In this document: positions 6,283-12,157 of the stretch, piece by piece
How the letters are laid out: every line of letters begins with the position of its first letter
How positions within the stretch are numbered: position 1 is the stretch's first letter
Assembly: GCA_024635855.1 (NCBI GenBank)
Contig: JAGXHZ010000097.1
Location: forward strand, 1-12,157
DNA from: Sulfuricurvum sp.
GTDB lineage: Bacteria > Campylobacterota > Campylobacteria > Campylobacterales > Sulfurimonadaceae
Reading direction: 5' to 3'
DNA length: 12,157 bases
The notes under the pieces: generated by a model
Databases searched by the model: none
What the model was told of the DNA's origin: nothing
What the model saw: the letters and a program-made list of their open reading frames with translations, nothing else
Made by a program: the position numbers and the translations under genes

Positions 6283-7032
6283 TTATTTAATTCCATTAAC
6301 CCCATATACCGCCTCAAAAATATTTTTATGGGAAAATGTCACACTAAATACCGCAGCGAGCAACGATACCGCCACCATCATGTACATTACTGCCAGCTGA
6401 TAAGAGACCGCTTTGAGTGGATCAGCTCCCGCGAGAAGCATCCCTGTCGTGATACCCGGAATATGGATGATCCCGACCGTTTGGAGCATATTGAGTGTCG
6501 GGATCATTGAGGCTTTAACAGAGGCTTTAGATGCGAATGATAGAGCCTCTTTGAGTGGTGCGCCCAATGCTACCATCCCCTCGATTGTCTCCACTGTATT
6601 TTTTACTTCTGCTTTAAACCGCTCAATACTTTGAGTGTAAACATTCAGCGCATTGCCGATAATCATCCCTCCGATGGGAATCATCTCATGGGGTACCATG
6701 TGTATGACACCAAACGCCATCATTGAGGCAAATACAATCCCAGACGATGCGCCCAACGTATAAAAAGCAATCCGAAAACTATGATTCCCAAGCGGTGAAC
6801 GTTTTTTAGCCGTATACGCCCCAAACGTCACCATCCCTAACAGTACAAAAAATAGCAGTGAAGGATGAGAAATTTTAAAAAGATAAACAAGAGCATACCC
6901 CAGCAATCCCAGCTGAACCATCGCTAAAATCGAGTTGGTCAGTATCTGTTTTTCGAGCCCGAAATGTTCACGTCGTGAATACCAAAGGGCAAAGATAATA
7001 AGAGCGTAAGAGGCTAGGAAAGAGTATTGCAT
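6283..7032 (-). CDS. fetB: FetB/UPF0014-family membrane permease
   Basis: An integral membrane protein of 249 residues with about seven hydrophobic segments, close in size to E. coli FetB (about 259). The diagnostic UPF0014 signature is present near the C-terminus: 'IPGITTGMLLAGADPLKAVS' followed by 'YQLAVMYMM'. Upstream lie 'PIGGMIIGNALNVYTQSIERF' (approximate), with the conserved GNALN segment, and 'GAPLKEAL'. FetB is the permease of the FetAB ABC system linked in E. coli to iron export and peroxide resistance. The FetA ATPase gene is not adjacent here, so the partner is encoded elsewhere or the protein works differently. The start ATG lies 18 bases after the antitoxin gene stops, without a Shine-Dalgarno sequence but with TATAAT five bases upstream, so it may have its own promoter. 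Substrate is inferred from family only. Confidence 0.82.
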   Translation of the reverse strand: MQYSFLASYALIIFALWYSRREHFGLEKQILTNSILAMVQLGLLGYALVYLFKISHPSLLFFVLLGMVTFGAYTAKKRSPLGNHSFRIAFYTLGASSGIVFASMMAFGVIHMVPHEMIPIGGMIIGNALNVYTQSIERFKAEVKNTVETIEGMVALGAPLKEALSFASKASVKASMIPTLNMLQTVGIIHIPGITTGMLLAGADPLKAVSYQLAVMYMMVAVSLLAAVFSVTFSHKNIFEAVYGVNGIK

Positions 7033-7037
7033 AAATT

Positions 7038-7043
7038 ATTATA
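7038..7043 (-). promoter_or_regulatory. -10 box immediately before fetB
   Basis: A perfect TATAAT on the minus strand ends five bases before the fetB ATG. No Shine-Dalgarno sequence lies between, so this would give a leaderless message. It sits in the 18-base gap after the antitoxin gene, so fetB may also be reached by read-through from the toxin-antitoxin promoter. Confidence 0.4.
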
Positions 7044-7050
7044 CAGAATT

Positions 7051-7323
7051 TTAAACAACATTAATTTCTATTTTTTTATTAAAAGCATTTCCGAGTTTTT
7101 GCAAAAAATCGATTCCCACATTGACTGAACCGTTTTCAATACGGCTAATGACGGTTTGTGTTGTTCCAAGTTTTTTGGCTAGTTCGCCTTGGGTAAGTTT
7201 GTATTGCAACCGAAGAGAGACCAAAATATCGATAATTTTAAATCGTAACTCTTTTTGCTCATACGCCGTTTTAAAATCTTCGTTTTGGAGTGATTCGTTT
7301 AGATGTTGGTGAAAATCATCCAT
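7051..7323 (-). CDS. higA: HigA-type antitoxin, XRE-family HTH
   Basis: A 90-residue DNA-binding protein. The helix-turn-helix is at about residues 38-70: 'LTQGELAKKLGTTQTVISRIENG', with the XRE pattern TQ-ELA-KLG-TQ-VISRIE-G around residues 43-65. The N-terminus (about 1-35) is helical and charged, and 'DFLQKLGNAFNKKIEINV' closes the domain. It follows the toxin gene and overlaps its end by eight bases, the toxin-first order of HigBA modules. The antitoxin would neutralise the HigB-like RNase and repress the shared promoter. AGAGG lies six bases before the ATG. Stand-alone XRE regulators look similar, but the overlap with a toxin makes the antitoxin role likely. Confidence 0.87.
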   Translation of the reverse strand: MDDFHQHLNESLQNEDFKTAYEQKELRFKIIDILVSLRLQYKLTQGELAKKLGTTQTVISRIENGSVNVGIDFLQKLGNAFNKKIEINVV

Positions 7324-7657
7324 TTTGTACCTCTTTTAATCGTTTAATCGCAATGTCTAGCTCTCTTCGTGGCGTTGTCTGTGTTTTCTTCTGAAATCCG
7401 TGAAGCATTACAAATGTTTTGTCTGTGTAGGCGAAATACAATACCCGATAAATACCGGATTTATCTTTTGCCCGTACTTCGTAAATTTTCTGCTCCAACG
7501 GCTTCACAAATGGAAGCCCTAACTGGGTGCCGTACTTTTGTAAAAGAGTAAATATTCTGAATATTTCGGCTTTGGGTTCATGACCAATCTCATCTAACCA
7601 CTCTTTTACAGGCAGTTTGCCGTTTTGATTTTGGTAATAATTTATTTTCCACTGCAT
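7316..7657 (-). CDS. higB: HigB/RelE-superfamily toxin (Gp49-like mRNA interferase)
   Basis: A small basic protein of 113 residues. Family features are visible in order: 'LPVKEWLDEI' near the N-terminus, 'VKPLEQKIYEVRAKDKSG' (linker strand), 'YRVLYFAY', and the C-terminal 'MLHGFQKKTQTTP' with basic residues, ending in a helix. This is the pattern of phage-derived Gp49-like/HigB toxins, which cleave mRNA at the ribosome. The core is complete, with no frameshift, so the toxin is probably active. It is the first gene of the pair and is followed at once by its antitoxin. TTGACA and TATAAT elements lie upstream, with the -10 ending only four bases before the ATG and no Shine-Dalgarno sequence. Such modules move between genomes, so this pair may be acquired. 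Confidence 0.87.
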   Translation of the reverse strand: MQWKINYYQNQNGKLPVKEWLDEIGHEPKAEIFRIFTLLQKYGTQLGLPFVKPLEQKIYEVRAKDKSGIYRVLYFAYTDKTFVMLHGFQKKTQTTPRRELDIAIKRLKEVQNG

Positions 7658-7661
7658 TGCT

Positions 7662-7691
7662 ATTATATCTTATTAGACATATTTTTGTCAA
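7662..7691 (-). promoter_or_regulatory. Sigma-70 promoter of the toxin-antitoxin operon
   Basis: On the minus strand TTGACA (7686-7691) and TATAAT (7662-7667) are both perfect consensus hexamers separated by 18 bases. This is the strongest -35/-10 pair in the window. The -10 ends four bases before the higB ATG. A short inverted repeat GACA/TGTC overlaps the -35 and spacer and could help the antitoxin bind. Confidence 0.7.
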
Positions 7692-7813
7692 TTTTACATC
7701 TATTCATGTGGATACCTTTGTAAAGATAGCAAAAGTATATAGATTATTTTTAATTGGAGAATAAAAAATGACAATTTGAAATATTTTTTAAAAAAGAAAG
7801 GATAAAGAGTTTT

Positions 7814-7839
7814 AAAAGAGGCTTCCCCAAAAAGGGGAA
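7814..7839 (-). terminator. Intrinsic terminator of the peroxiredoxin gene
   Basis: Nine bases after the peroxiredoxin stop codon, reading on the minus strand, TTCCCC-TTTTT-GGGGAA forms a six-base-pair stem (7834-7839 with 7823-7828) with four G-C pairs. It is followed by GCCTCTTTT. The T-run is short and delayed, so efficiency may be moderate. Confidence 0.6.
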
Positions 7840-7848
7840 AAGAAGAAA

Positions 7849-8445
7849 TTAAAGTTCCTCTGCGTGAGCAGCAAGATACTCAGCAACACCCTCAGTGCTA
7901 GCTTTCATACCCGCATCGCCTTTTACCCAACCAGCAGGACAAACTTCGCCGTGCTCATCCGTAAACTGCATTGTATCAACCATACGAATCATCTCATCGA
8001 TGTTACGTCCAAGTGGAAGATCATTGATAACGGCGTGACGAATGATACCTTTTGCATCGATCAAAAATGAACCGCGAAGGGCTACTGATTCACCGAAAAG
8101 GACATCATAATCTTTTGAAATTTGTTTGCTTAAATCTGCAACAAGAGGAAATTTAACGCGACCGATTCCACCTTTATTGACTGGAGTTTCTCTCAATGCA
8201 AAGTGTGAAAATTGGCTGTCAACAGAAACACCGATAACATTTACGCCACGGCTTTCGAAATCTTCGATACGGTGTGAAAATGCAATGATTTCTGATGGAC
8301 ATACAAAAGTAAAGTCAAGAGGATAAAAGAACAAAACTGTCCCTTTTTTCCCGAAATTTTCGGACAATTTGAATCCATCAACGATGGTGCCATCGGCTAA
8401 AACGGTGGTTGCTGTAAAATCTGGAGCGGGTTTGGTTACGAGCAT
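7849..8445 (-). CDS. 2-Cys peroxiredoxin (AhpC/TsaA type)
   Basis: A cytoplasmic thiol peroxidase of 198 residues, the same size as the Helicobacter/Campylobacter AhpC/TsaA proteins, that reduces hydrogen peroxide, organic peroxides and peroxynitrite. The peroxidatic Cys49 is in 'PLDFTFVCPSEI' and the resolving Cys169 in 'GEVCPAGW', so it is a typical 2-Cys enzyme forming intersubunit disulfides. 'GGIGRVKFPLVAD' corresponds to the GGLG loop, but the C-terminus (AEYLAAHAEEL) lacks the YF motif linked with sensitivity to over-oxidation. AAGGAA (minus strand, 8451-8456) is five bases before the ATG. It is a single-gene unit with its own promoter and terminator, divergent from the ABC exporter. 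The reductant, probably thioredoxin or a dedicated partner, is not encoded here. Confidence 0.95.
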   Translation of the reverse strand: MLVTKPAPDFTATTVLADGTIVDGFKLSENFGKKGTVLFFYPLDFTFVCPSEIIAFSHRIEDFESRGVNVIGVSVDSQFSHFALRETPVNKGGIGRVKFPLVADLSKQISKDYDVLFGESVALRGSFLIDAKGIIRHAVINDLPLGRNIDEMIRMVDTMQFTDEHGEVCPAGWVKGDAGMKASTEGVAEYLAAHAEEL

Positions 8446-8479
8446 GGGATTTCCTTGTGTTGTTTTTTAAAGTAGGGAA

Positions 8480-8506
8480 ATTGTAACACACGAAGATTAA
8501 TGTAAA
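8480..8506 (-). promoter_or_regulatory. Candidate promoter of the peroxiredoxin gene
   Basis: On the minus strand TACAAT (8480-8485) and TTTACA (8501-8506) form a -10/-35 pair with a short 15-base spacer. Transcription would start near 8473 and give a leader of about 28 bases containing the Shine-Dalgarno sequence. The -10 is good; the -35 assignment is tentative. Confidence 0.4.
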
Positions 8507-8548
8507 TGAGCGTGAACAAGTTAACCTAAAAATCTAAAGGATAATTTT

Positions 8549-8562
8549 TATTATTTATAATA
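8549..8562. repeat. AT-rich inverted repeat between the divergent promoters
   Basis: TATTAT-TT-ATAATA has perfect six-base arms, flanked by an outer inverted pair AATCTA (8531-8536) and TAGATT (8561-8566). It lies in the -35 region of the ABC exporter promoter and about 75 bases upstream of the likely peroxiredoxin start of transcription. The composition is like Fur/PerR-type sites, but it does not match their consensus well, and AT-rich DNA produces such repeats by chance. Confidence 0.3.
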
Positions 8563-8575
8563 GATTGGATTAGGA

Positions 8576-8581
8576 TATAAT
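8576..8581 (+). promoter_or_regulatory. -10 box of the ABC exporter gene
   Basis: A perfect TATAAT ends six bases before the ATG at 8588, so the usual spacing places the first transcribed base exactly on the A of the start codon. No Shine-Dalgarno sequence is present. This is the clearest leaderless candidate of the window. Confidence 0.6.
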
Positions 8582-8587
8582 CCCATT

Positions 8588-10366
8588 ATGCTTACCTTTA
8601 AAACCCTTTTTGAAATGATGTTACGGTATAAACGCCAGTTGGTGTGGGGAAATCTTATTGCCATACTTGCGACGATGATTTCTATCCCTATCCCCTTGCT
8701 TATCCCTCTTATGGTTGATGAAGTGCTTCTCAAAAAGGGAGGGGTCATTACCCAAGCCATTGATATGTTTACCCCATTGCATGAGCCGTTGCTTTATATC
8801 GGTATTGTTTTGGCGGTAACGGTCGGATTACGATTTCTCTTTTTTCTCTTGAGCGTCGTATCGCAACGCTTTTTCATCACCCTCTCCCAAGAGCTAAGTT
8901 TCGCTATTCGTATCCAAGCACTTGAACATCTCAAACACGTTTCGATGAGTGCGTATGAGCGTCTTGGAAGCGGGAAAGTCATTACCCACCTCATCACCGA
9001 CATTGATACCATCGAACATTTTTTAGGGAGTGCTCTCTCCAAATTTATCGTTTCGGTGACAACGCTCATTGGAGTAGCGGTTGTTCTTATCTGGATCAAT
9101 CCTCTTTTTGGTATTTTGATCTTGATCTTTCAGCCGATGATAATGATCGTTACCCGTAAGATTTCTGCGGCAGTCGGAAAGCTCAAAAAAGAGCAAAACC
9201 GTACCATTGGTGAACTCTCCGATACTCTCACTCAAATGTGTGATCTCTTCGGACAAATCCGTGCCAGCAATAAAGAGGAACGTTTCGTCGCAAGTGCGAT
9301 TGAGCAATCCAAACATCTCAAACAAAGCGCAAGTGAGTATGGGATCAAAGCACTGTTTGGGGAAAAATATTCGTATACTCTCTTTTTGAGCGGGTTTGAG
9401 ATTTTTCGGGCTATGGGACTGGTAATGGTATTGTATTCGGATCTCTCCATCGGATTGATGTTCGGAATTTTCGGCTATTTGTGGTTTATGATGACTCCCG
9501 TCCAAGAGCTTCTCTCCCTCCAATACGCCCATGCCAATGCCAAAAATGCCCTCATACGGCTCAATGAACTTTTATCCCTTCCCACAGAACCTGTATCTCC
9601 TCAACCAAAAATTGCCTTGGGAGAGTCAAAAGCGTTATCGATTGAAACACGCGACTTGGTGTTCGGATACGATGAAAATGAACCCGTGCTCAAAGGGCTC
9701 AATCTTCATATAGATGCGGGCTCAAAAGTTGCCATCATCGGAGCAAGCGGAAGCGGAAAAAGTACCCTCTCACAGCTGTTAGTCGGTTTTTATCCACCAA
9801 CATCGGGAACCATTCTTTACAATGACATTGAGGTCGAAAAAATCGGTTTTCCCGCTATTCGTGATAAAGTCTTTGTAGTTCTTCAACAACCGTTGATGTT
9901 TAATGAGACACTGCGCTTTAATCTCACCATGGGGGATACGATAGAGGATAAAGACATATACAAGGCTCTCTCTATCGCCCAACTCTCGTCATTTGTCCAT
10001 GATTTACCCTCAGGGTTAGAAACACAAGTCGGGAAATTCGGTATCCGTCTCTCAGGGGGTCAGCGTCAGCGTCTCTCCATCGCACGCATGGTGCTAGCCA
10101 ATCCCAAAGTCGTTATTTTCGATGAATCTACCTCAGCTCTGGATGTCCATACCGAAAGCGCACTGTTTGAAGCACTGCAAGAATTTTTGAGAGAAAAGAC
10201 GGTCATCATCATCGCCCATCGTCTCAGTACCGTGACAAGAGCCGATTATATTTACGTCCTCGAAAACGGGACGATTCTCGAAGAGGGAAGTCGCGAAGAT
10301 TTAGAAAAGGAGGACGGAAGTTTTCGTCATTTCGTCAATCATCAAGGAAACGTTACGCAACACTAA
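8588..10366 (+). CDS. ABC exporter half-transporter (MsbA/MdlB-like), fused membrane and ATPase domains
   Basis: An inner-membrane exporter subunit of 592 residues that works as a dimer. Residues about 1-330 form a type-1 exporter membrane domain with six hydrophobic segments (first near 19-45, then about 68-92, a pair near 140-185 and a pair near 255-300). Residues about 350-585 form the nucleotide-binding domain, and all its motifs are intact: Walker A 'GASGSGKST' (385-393), Q-loop in 'VLQQPLMFNE', signature 'LSGGQRQR' from 488, Walker B 'VVIFDES' with Asp512 and catalytic Glu513, and switch His544 in 'IIAHRLST'. Substrate cannot be read from sequence; lipids, drugs and peptides are all transported by relatives. 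No accessory peptidase domain or partner gene is present. The gene has its own promoter, a probable leaderless start, and no clear terminator after it. Confidence 0.92.
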   Translation: MLTFKTLFEMMLRYKRQLVWGNLIAILATMISIPIPLLIPLMVDEVLLKKGGVITQAIDMFTPLHEPLLYIGIVLAVTVGLRFLFFLLSVVSQRFFITLSQELSFAIRIQALEHLKHVSMSAYERLGSGKVITHLITDIDTIEHFLGSALSKFIVSVTTLIGVAVVLIWINPLFGILILIFQPMIMIVTRKISAAVGKLKKEQNRTIGELSDTLTQMCDLFGQIRASNKEERFVASAIEQSKHLKQSASEYGIKALFGEKYSYTLFLSGFEIFRAMGLVMVLYSDLSIGLMFGIFGYLWFMMTPVQELLSLQYAHANAKNALIRLNELLSLPTEPVSPQPKIALGESKALSIETRDLVFGYDENEPVLKGLNLHIDAGSKVAIIGASGSGKSTLSQLLVGFYPPTSGTILYNDIEVEKIGFPAIRDKVFVVLQQPLMFNETLRFNLTMGDTIEDKDIYKALSIAQLSSFVHDLPSGLETQVGKFGIRLSGGQRQRLSIARMVLANPKVVIFDESTSALDVHTESALFEALQEFLREKTVIIIAHRLSTVTRADYIYVLENGTILEEGSREDLEKEDGSFRHFVNHQGNVTQH

Positions 10367-10414
10367 AGAGTTGAATACTCCAAAACACTAAGAACCCTGC
10401 AAACAGCCAAATAA

Positions 10415-10433
10415 TGTCAAGAAACTGTCAAGA
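10415..10433 (+). promoter_or_regulatory. 11-bp phased direct repeat, candidate response-regulator site
   Basis: Two exact copies of TGTCAAGA (10415-10422 and 10426-10433) are separated by AAC, giving an 11-bp period, one helical turn. OmpR-family response regulators bind such head-to-tail sites. The block lies about 65-85 bases before the SHP-cytochrome start codon, around -45 to -65 if transcription starts near 10480, the usual position for an activator. The promoter itself is weak (TACAGT at 10471-10476 as possible -10). Confidence 0.5.
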
Positions 10434-10498
10434 GACTCTCCTGCACATATTTACACCTTTCCTCTATCATTACAGTATCTAAAACCAAGGAGGACGGT

Positions 10499-10906
10499 AT
10501 GAAATACCTGACTATCTTACTTATAGGTTCAATGTCTCTCATGGGAGCATCAAACGAAGTTATTCAATACATGAATGAACTCTCAAGCGTGGCTAAAACT
10601 GAGAACAAATCGTTTGCAGGATTTGATGCCGCCAGAGGAAAAGAAATTTTCACCTCAACCCATACAGGCAAACAAGGTAAACCGATGTCATGCACATCGT
10701 GTCATACCACCAATCTCAGTAATTCGGGCAAAAATTCGCTCACAGGAAAAGTAATCGAACCGCTTTCCCCTAAAGCCAATCCTCAACGACTCACCAGTGC
10801 AAAAGAGGTTAAAAAATGGCTCAAACGTAATTTCGTGGATGTTTATGCTCGCGAGGGAACTGCTCAAGAAAAAGGTGATGTACTCACCTATATCATTAAA
10901 AATTAA
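10499..10906 (+). CDS. Monoheme cytochrome c, SHP type (DUF1924)
   Basis: A secreted c-type cytochrome of 135 residues. Residues 1 to about 17 are a signal peptide ending 'SLMGA'. The single heme site is CTSCH (Cys65, Cys68, His69) in 'GKPMSCTSCHT'. Downstream, 'IEPLSPKANPQRLT' is the DUF1924/SHP signature. In the SHP of Rhodobacter sphaeroides the sixth heme ligand is an unusual asparagine that detaches on reduction and lets oxygen or NO bind; Asn94 in the ANPQR segment is the likely equivalent (inference). The role in the periplasm is electron transfer from the DHC partner, possibly to a small oxidant. AAGGAGG (10487-10493), the strongest ribosome-binding site in the window, is five bases before the ATG. 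It is the first gene of an SHP-DHC-cytochrome b operon. Confidence 0.9.
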   Translation: MKYLTILLIGSMSLMGASNEVIQYMNELSSVAKTENKSFAGFDAARGKEIFTSTHTGKQGKPMSCTSCHTTNLSNSGKNSLTGKVIEPLSPKANPQRLTSAKEVKKWLKRNFVDVYAREGTAQEKGDVLTYIIKN

Positions 10907-10917
10907 AAGGATCTTTT

Positions 10918-11445
10918 ATGAAAACATTTTTGAATATCTCTCTTGCTGCCGCTTTGTTCGTTGGTGGAGTTTATTTATATGCCGATGATGACGAGATGGA
11001 ACATTCACGCCCAGCCTACAGTAAACCGTTAAGCAAACAAGATCAAGCTTCGGCTGCTTTGTATAAAAAAGAGTGTGGTGCATGCCACATGGCGTATCAA
11101 TCCGGCTTTTTGCCAAAACGTTCGTGGGATAAAACAATGAAGGGTCTTGATAAGCATTTCGGTACGGATGCAACCATGGAGCCAAGCGATACAAAAACGA
11201 TTCAAAACTATTTGATGACGTATGCTTCCAAAAATGATCGCATTACAGATATGAAAGGTGCTGTCGCCCTTCGTATTTCTCAAACACCCCATTTTGTTAA
11301 AGAGCACCGTGAAATTAGCAAAAAAATGATTACCCAACCGGAAGTCAAAAGCATCGCTAACTGTACTGCCTGCCATACTAAAGCCGAAACTGGAAGTTAC
11401 CGTGAACGCGAAATACATATTCCCAACTATGGACGCTGGGAATAA
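10918..11445 (+). CDS. Diheme cytochrome c, DHC type
   Basis: A periplasmic c-type cytochrome of 175 residues. A signal peptide covers about residues 1-22 (hydrophobic core SLAAALFVGGVYLY, then ADDD). Two heme sites are visible: CGACH (Cys53, Cys56, His57) followed by 'MAYQSGFLPKRSW', and CTACH (Cys149, Cys152, His153). The C-terminal 'EIHIPNYGRWE' is the typical DHC ending. DHC cytochromes are the redox partner of SHP and take electrons from the membrane cytochrome b encoded next. AAGGA (10907-10911) is six bases before the ATG and 11 bases separate it from the SHP gene, so the genes are in one operon. The full length and both heme motifs are intact. Confidence 0.92.
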   Translation: MKTFLNISLAAALFVGGVYLYADDDEMEHSRPAYSKPLSKQDQASAALYKKECGACHMAYQSGFLPKRSWDKTMKGLDKHFGTDATMEPSDTKTIQNYLMTYASKNDRITDMKGAVALRISQTPHFVKEHREISKKMITQPEVKSIANCTACHTKAETGSYREREIHIPNYGRWE

Positions 11446-11461
11446 CCACTAGGAGATTATT

Positions 11462-12157
11462 ATGAAACGAGTTTATGTCTGGACGCTTCCAACGCGATTA
11501 TTTCACTGGCTGTTTGTAGCAATGATTTTAGGAGCATGGATCAGCACGAATGAAGATCGTTGGCTCAGTATTCATGTTGCGATAAGCAGTGCCTTGGCAG
11601 GACTTCTCCTTTTTCGTCTGATATGGGGACTAATGGGACCGAAATATTCCCGTTTCAGCGATTTTAATTTCAGTATCAGTGCATTAAAAGAGTATTTACT
11701 CGGAATTTTCCACCCTTCACGAACGTATGTCGGGCACAATCCGGCAGCAAGCTACGTCATGATCGCGATGCTTTGCACTGTGGCATTAGCAATTATCAGC
11801 GGATTTCTCGCCTACGGGATTCAGGAAAATCGGGGAATCCTTGCTTTTTTACACACGGGTGCATTTAGTGAAATGGATCTTTTTAAAGAGATTCATGAAT
11901 TTTTCGTCAATGTTCTATGGGTACTGATCGCAGCACATATCGGCGGGGTGATGACCGATCGATTTTTACATGCTTCGGATCGTACCTTGACCTCTATTAT
12001 TGACGGTCATAAGAATATTGAGGGAGAAAGCGCGACTCTATCTGTGTTGCAAAAAATCGTTGCCATCATCGGTATCGGAGGAAGTATCGGGATTTTGATC
12101 TATGCACTCAGCGTCCCCAATAATCCCTTAGTTGCTTCCCATACACCAAAAGTAGAC
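11462..12157 (+). CDS. Cytochrome b561-type membrane subunit (partial, 3' end outside window)
   Basis: A membrane cytochrome b, 232 codons visible and still open at the window edge. It begins 'MKRVYVWTLPTRLFHWLFV', the usual start of Ni-Fe-hydrogenase-type cytochrome b561 proteins. Candidate heme b ligands are the histidines in TRLFHW (first helix), SIHVAI (second helix), EIHEFF and AAHIGG (fourth helix). Four helices span about residues 15-32, 38-60, 98-122 and 150-172. A fifth (about 204-225, IVAIIGIGGSIGILIYAL) follows, then a hydrophilic tail that leaves the window. The protein would oxidise quinol and feed DHC and SHP in the periplasm. AGGAG (11451-11455) is six bases before the ATG and the gap after the DHC gene is 16 bases. 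The fifth helix and tail suggest an extra C-terminal periplasmic domain, which cannot be seen here. Confidence 0.9.
   Translation, partial: MKRVYVWTLPTRLFHWLFVAMILGAWISTNEDRWLSIHVAISSALAGLLLFRLIWGLMGPKYSRFSDFNFSISALKEYLLGIFHPSRTYVGHNPAASYVMIAMLCTVALAIISGFLAYGIQENRGILAFLHTGAFSEMDLFKEIHEFFVNVLWVLIAAHIGGVMTDRFLHASDRTLTSIIDGHKNIEGESATLSVLQKIVAIIGIGGSIGILIYALSVPNNPLVASHTPKVD

Noticed and set aside
9023..9532. 169-codon open frame on the minus strand
   Set aside because: It is antisense to the membrane domain of the ABC exporter, and its product is compositionally odd (rich in N, H, S) without a recognisable domain.
10367..10390. Terminator after the ABC exporter gene
   Set aside because: Only a four-base stem (GAGT/ACTC) can be formed and no T-run follows.
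1..12157. CRISPR array, insertion sequence or prophage
   Set aside because: No regularly spaced repeats, transposase, integrase or terminal inverted repeats were seen; the toxin-antitoxin pair is the only gene set of a type that commonly moves between genomes.

Overview
The window looks like chromosomal DNA of a Campylobacterota (epsilonproteobacterial) chemolithotroph. The evidence is the SHP/DHC/cytochrome b electron-transfer cluster, the MnmH-SelD pairing, a TsaA/AhpC-type peroxiredoxin, AT-rich promoters with strong TATAAT boxes and little -35 signal, and short intergenic gaps. Base composition judged by eye is in the mid-40s % GC, higher than most Sulfurimonas or Campylobacter and closer to Sulfuricurvum-like genomes. 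The genus is an inference.

Left part (1-2063): the last codons of a MurD-type ligase, a tRNA-Phe(GAA) gene, and a membrane chemoreceptor that probably starts at a TTG codon. Centre-left (2128-6108): five tightly packed or overlapping plus-strand genes. They encode MnmH (tRNA 2-selenouridine synthase), SelD (selenophosphate synthase), a Tat-exported transglutaminase-fold protein, a fusion of a YedF/TusA-type chalcogen-carrier domain to a MerT-like membrane domain, and a secreted MerP-like heavy-metal-associated (HMA) protein. Read as one unit, this is a selenium-use operon carrying its own MerT/MerP-like import module. Conserved cysteine pairs could form a thiol relay from periplasm to cytosol that ends on the YedF carrier cysteine. 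This is the most interesting part of the window.

Centre (6143-8445, minus strand): a HigB/HigA-type toxin-antitoxin pair, then a FetB/UPF0014 permease without an adjacent ATPase gene, then a possible 34-residue small ORF. Next, as a separate unit, comes a 2-Cys peroxiredoxin with its own promoter and terminator. Right part (8588-12157, plus strand): an MsbA-like ABC exporter half-transporter, then a redox operon. That operon encodes a monoheme SHP-type cytochrome (DUF1924), a diheme DHC cytochrome and a cytochrome b561-type membrane subunit that runs off the window. It is preceded by two copies of TGTCAAGA exactly 11 bp apart, as expected for an OmpR-family response regulator.

A recurring regulatory theme is that four genes (mnmH, the ABC exporter, fetB, higB) have a -10 box ending only 4-7 bases before the start codon and no Shine-Dalgarno sequence. 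This suggests leaderless or nearly leaderless transcripts. No gene-free stretch exceeds 300 bases. No CRISPR array, insertion sequence or prophage gene was seen.
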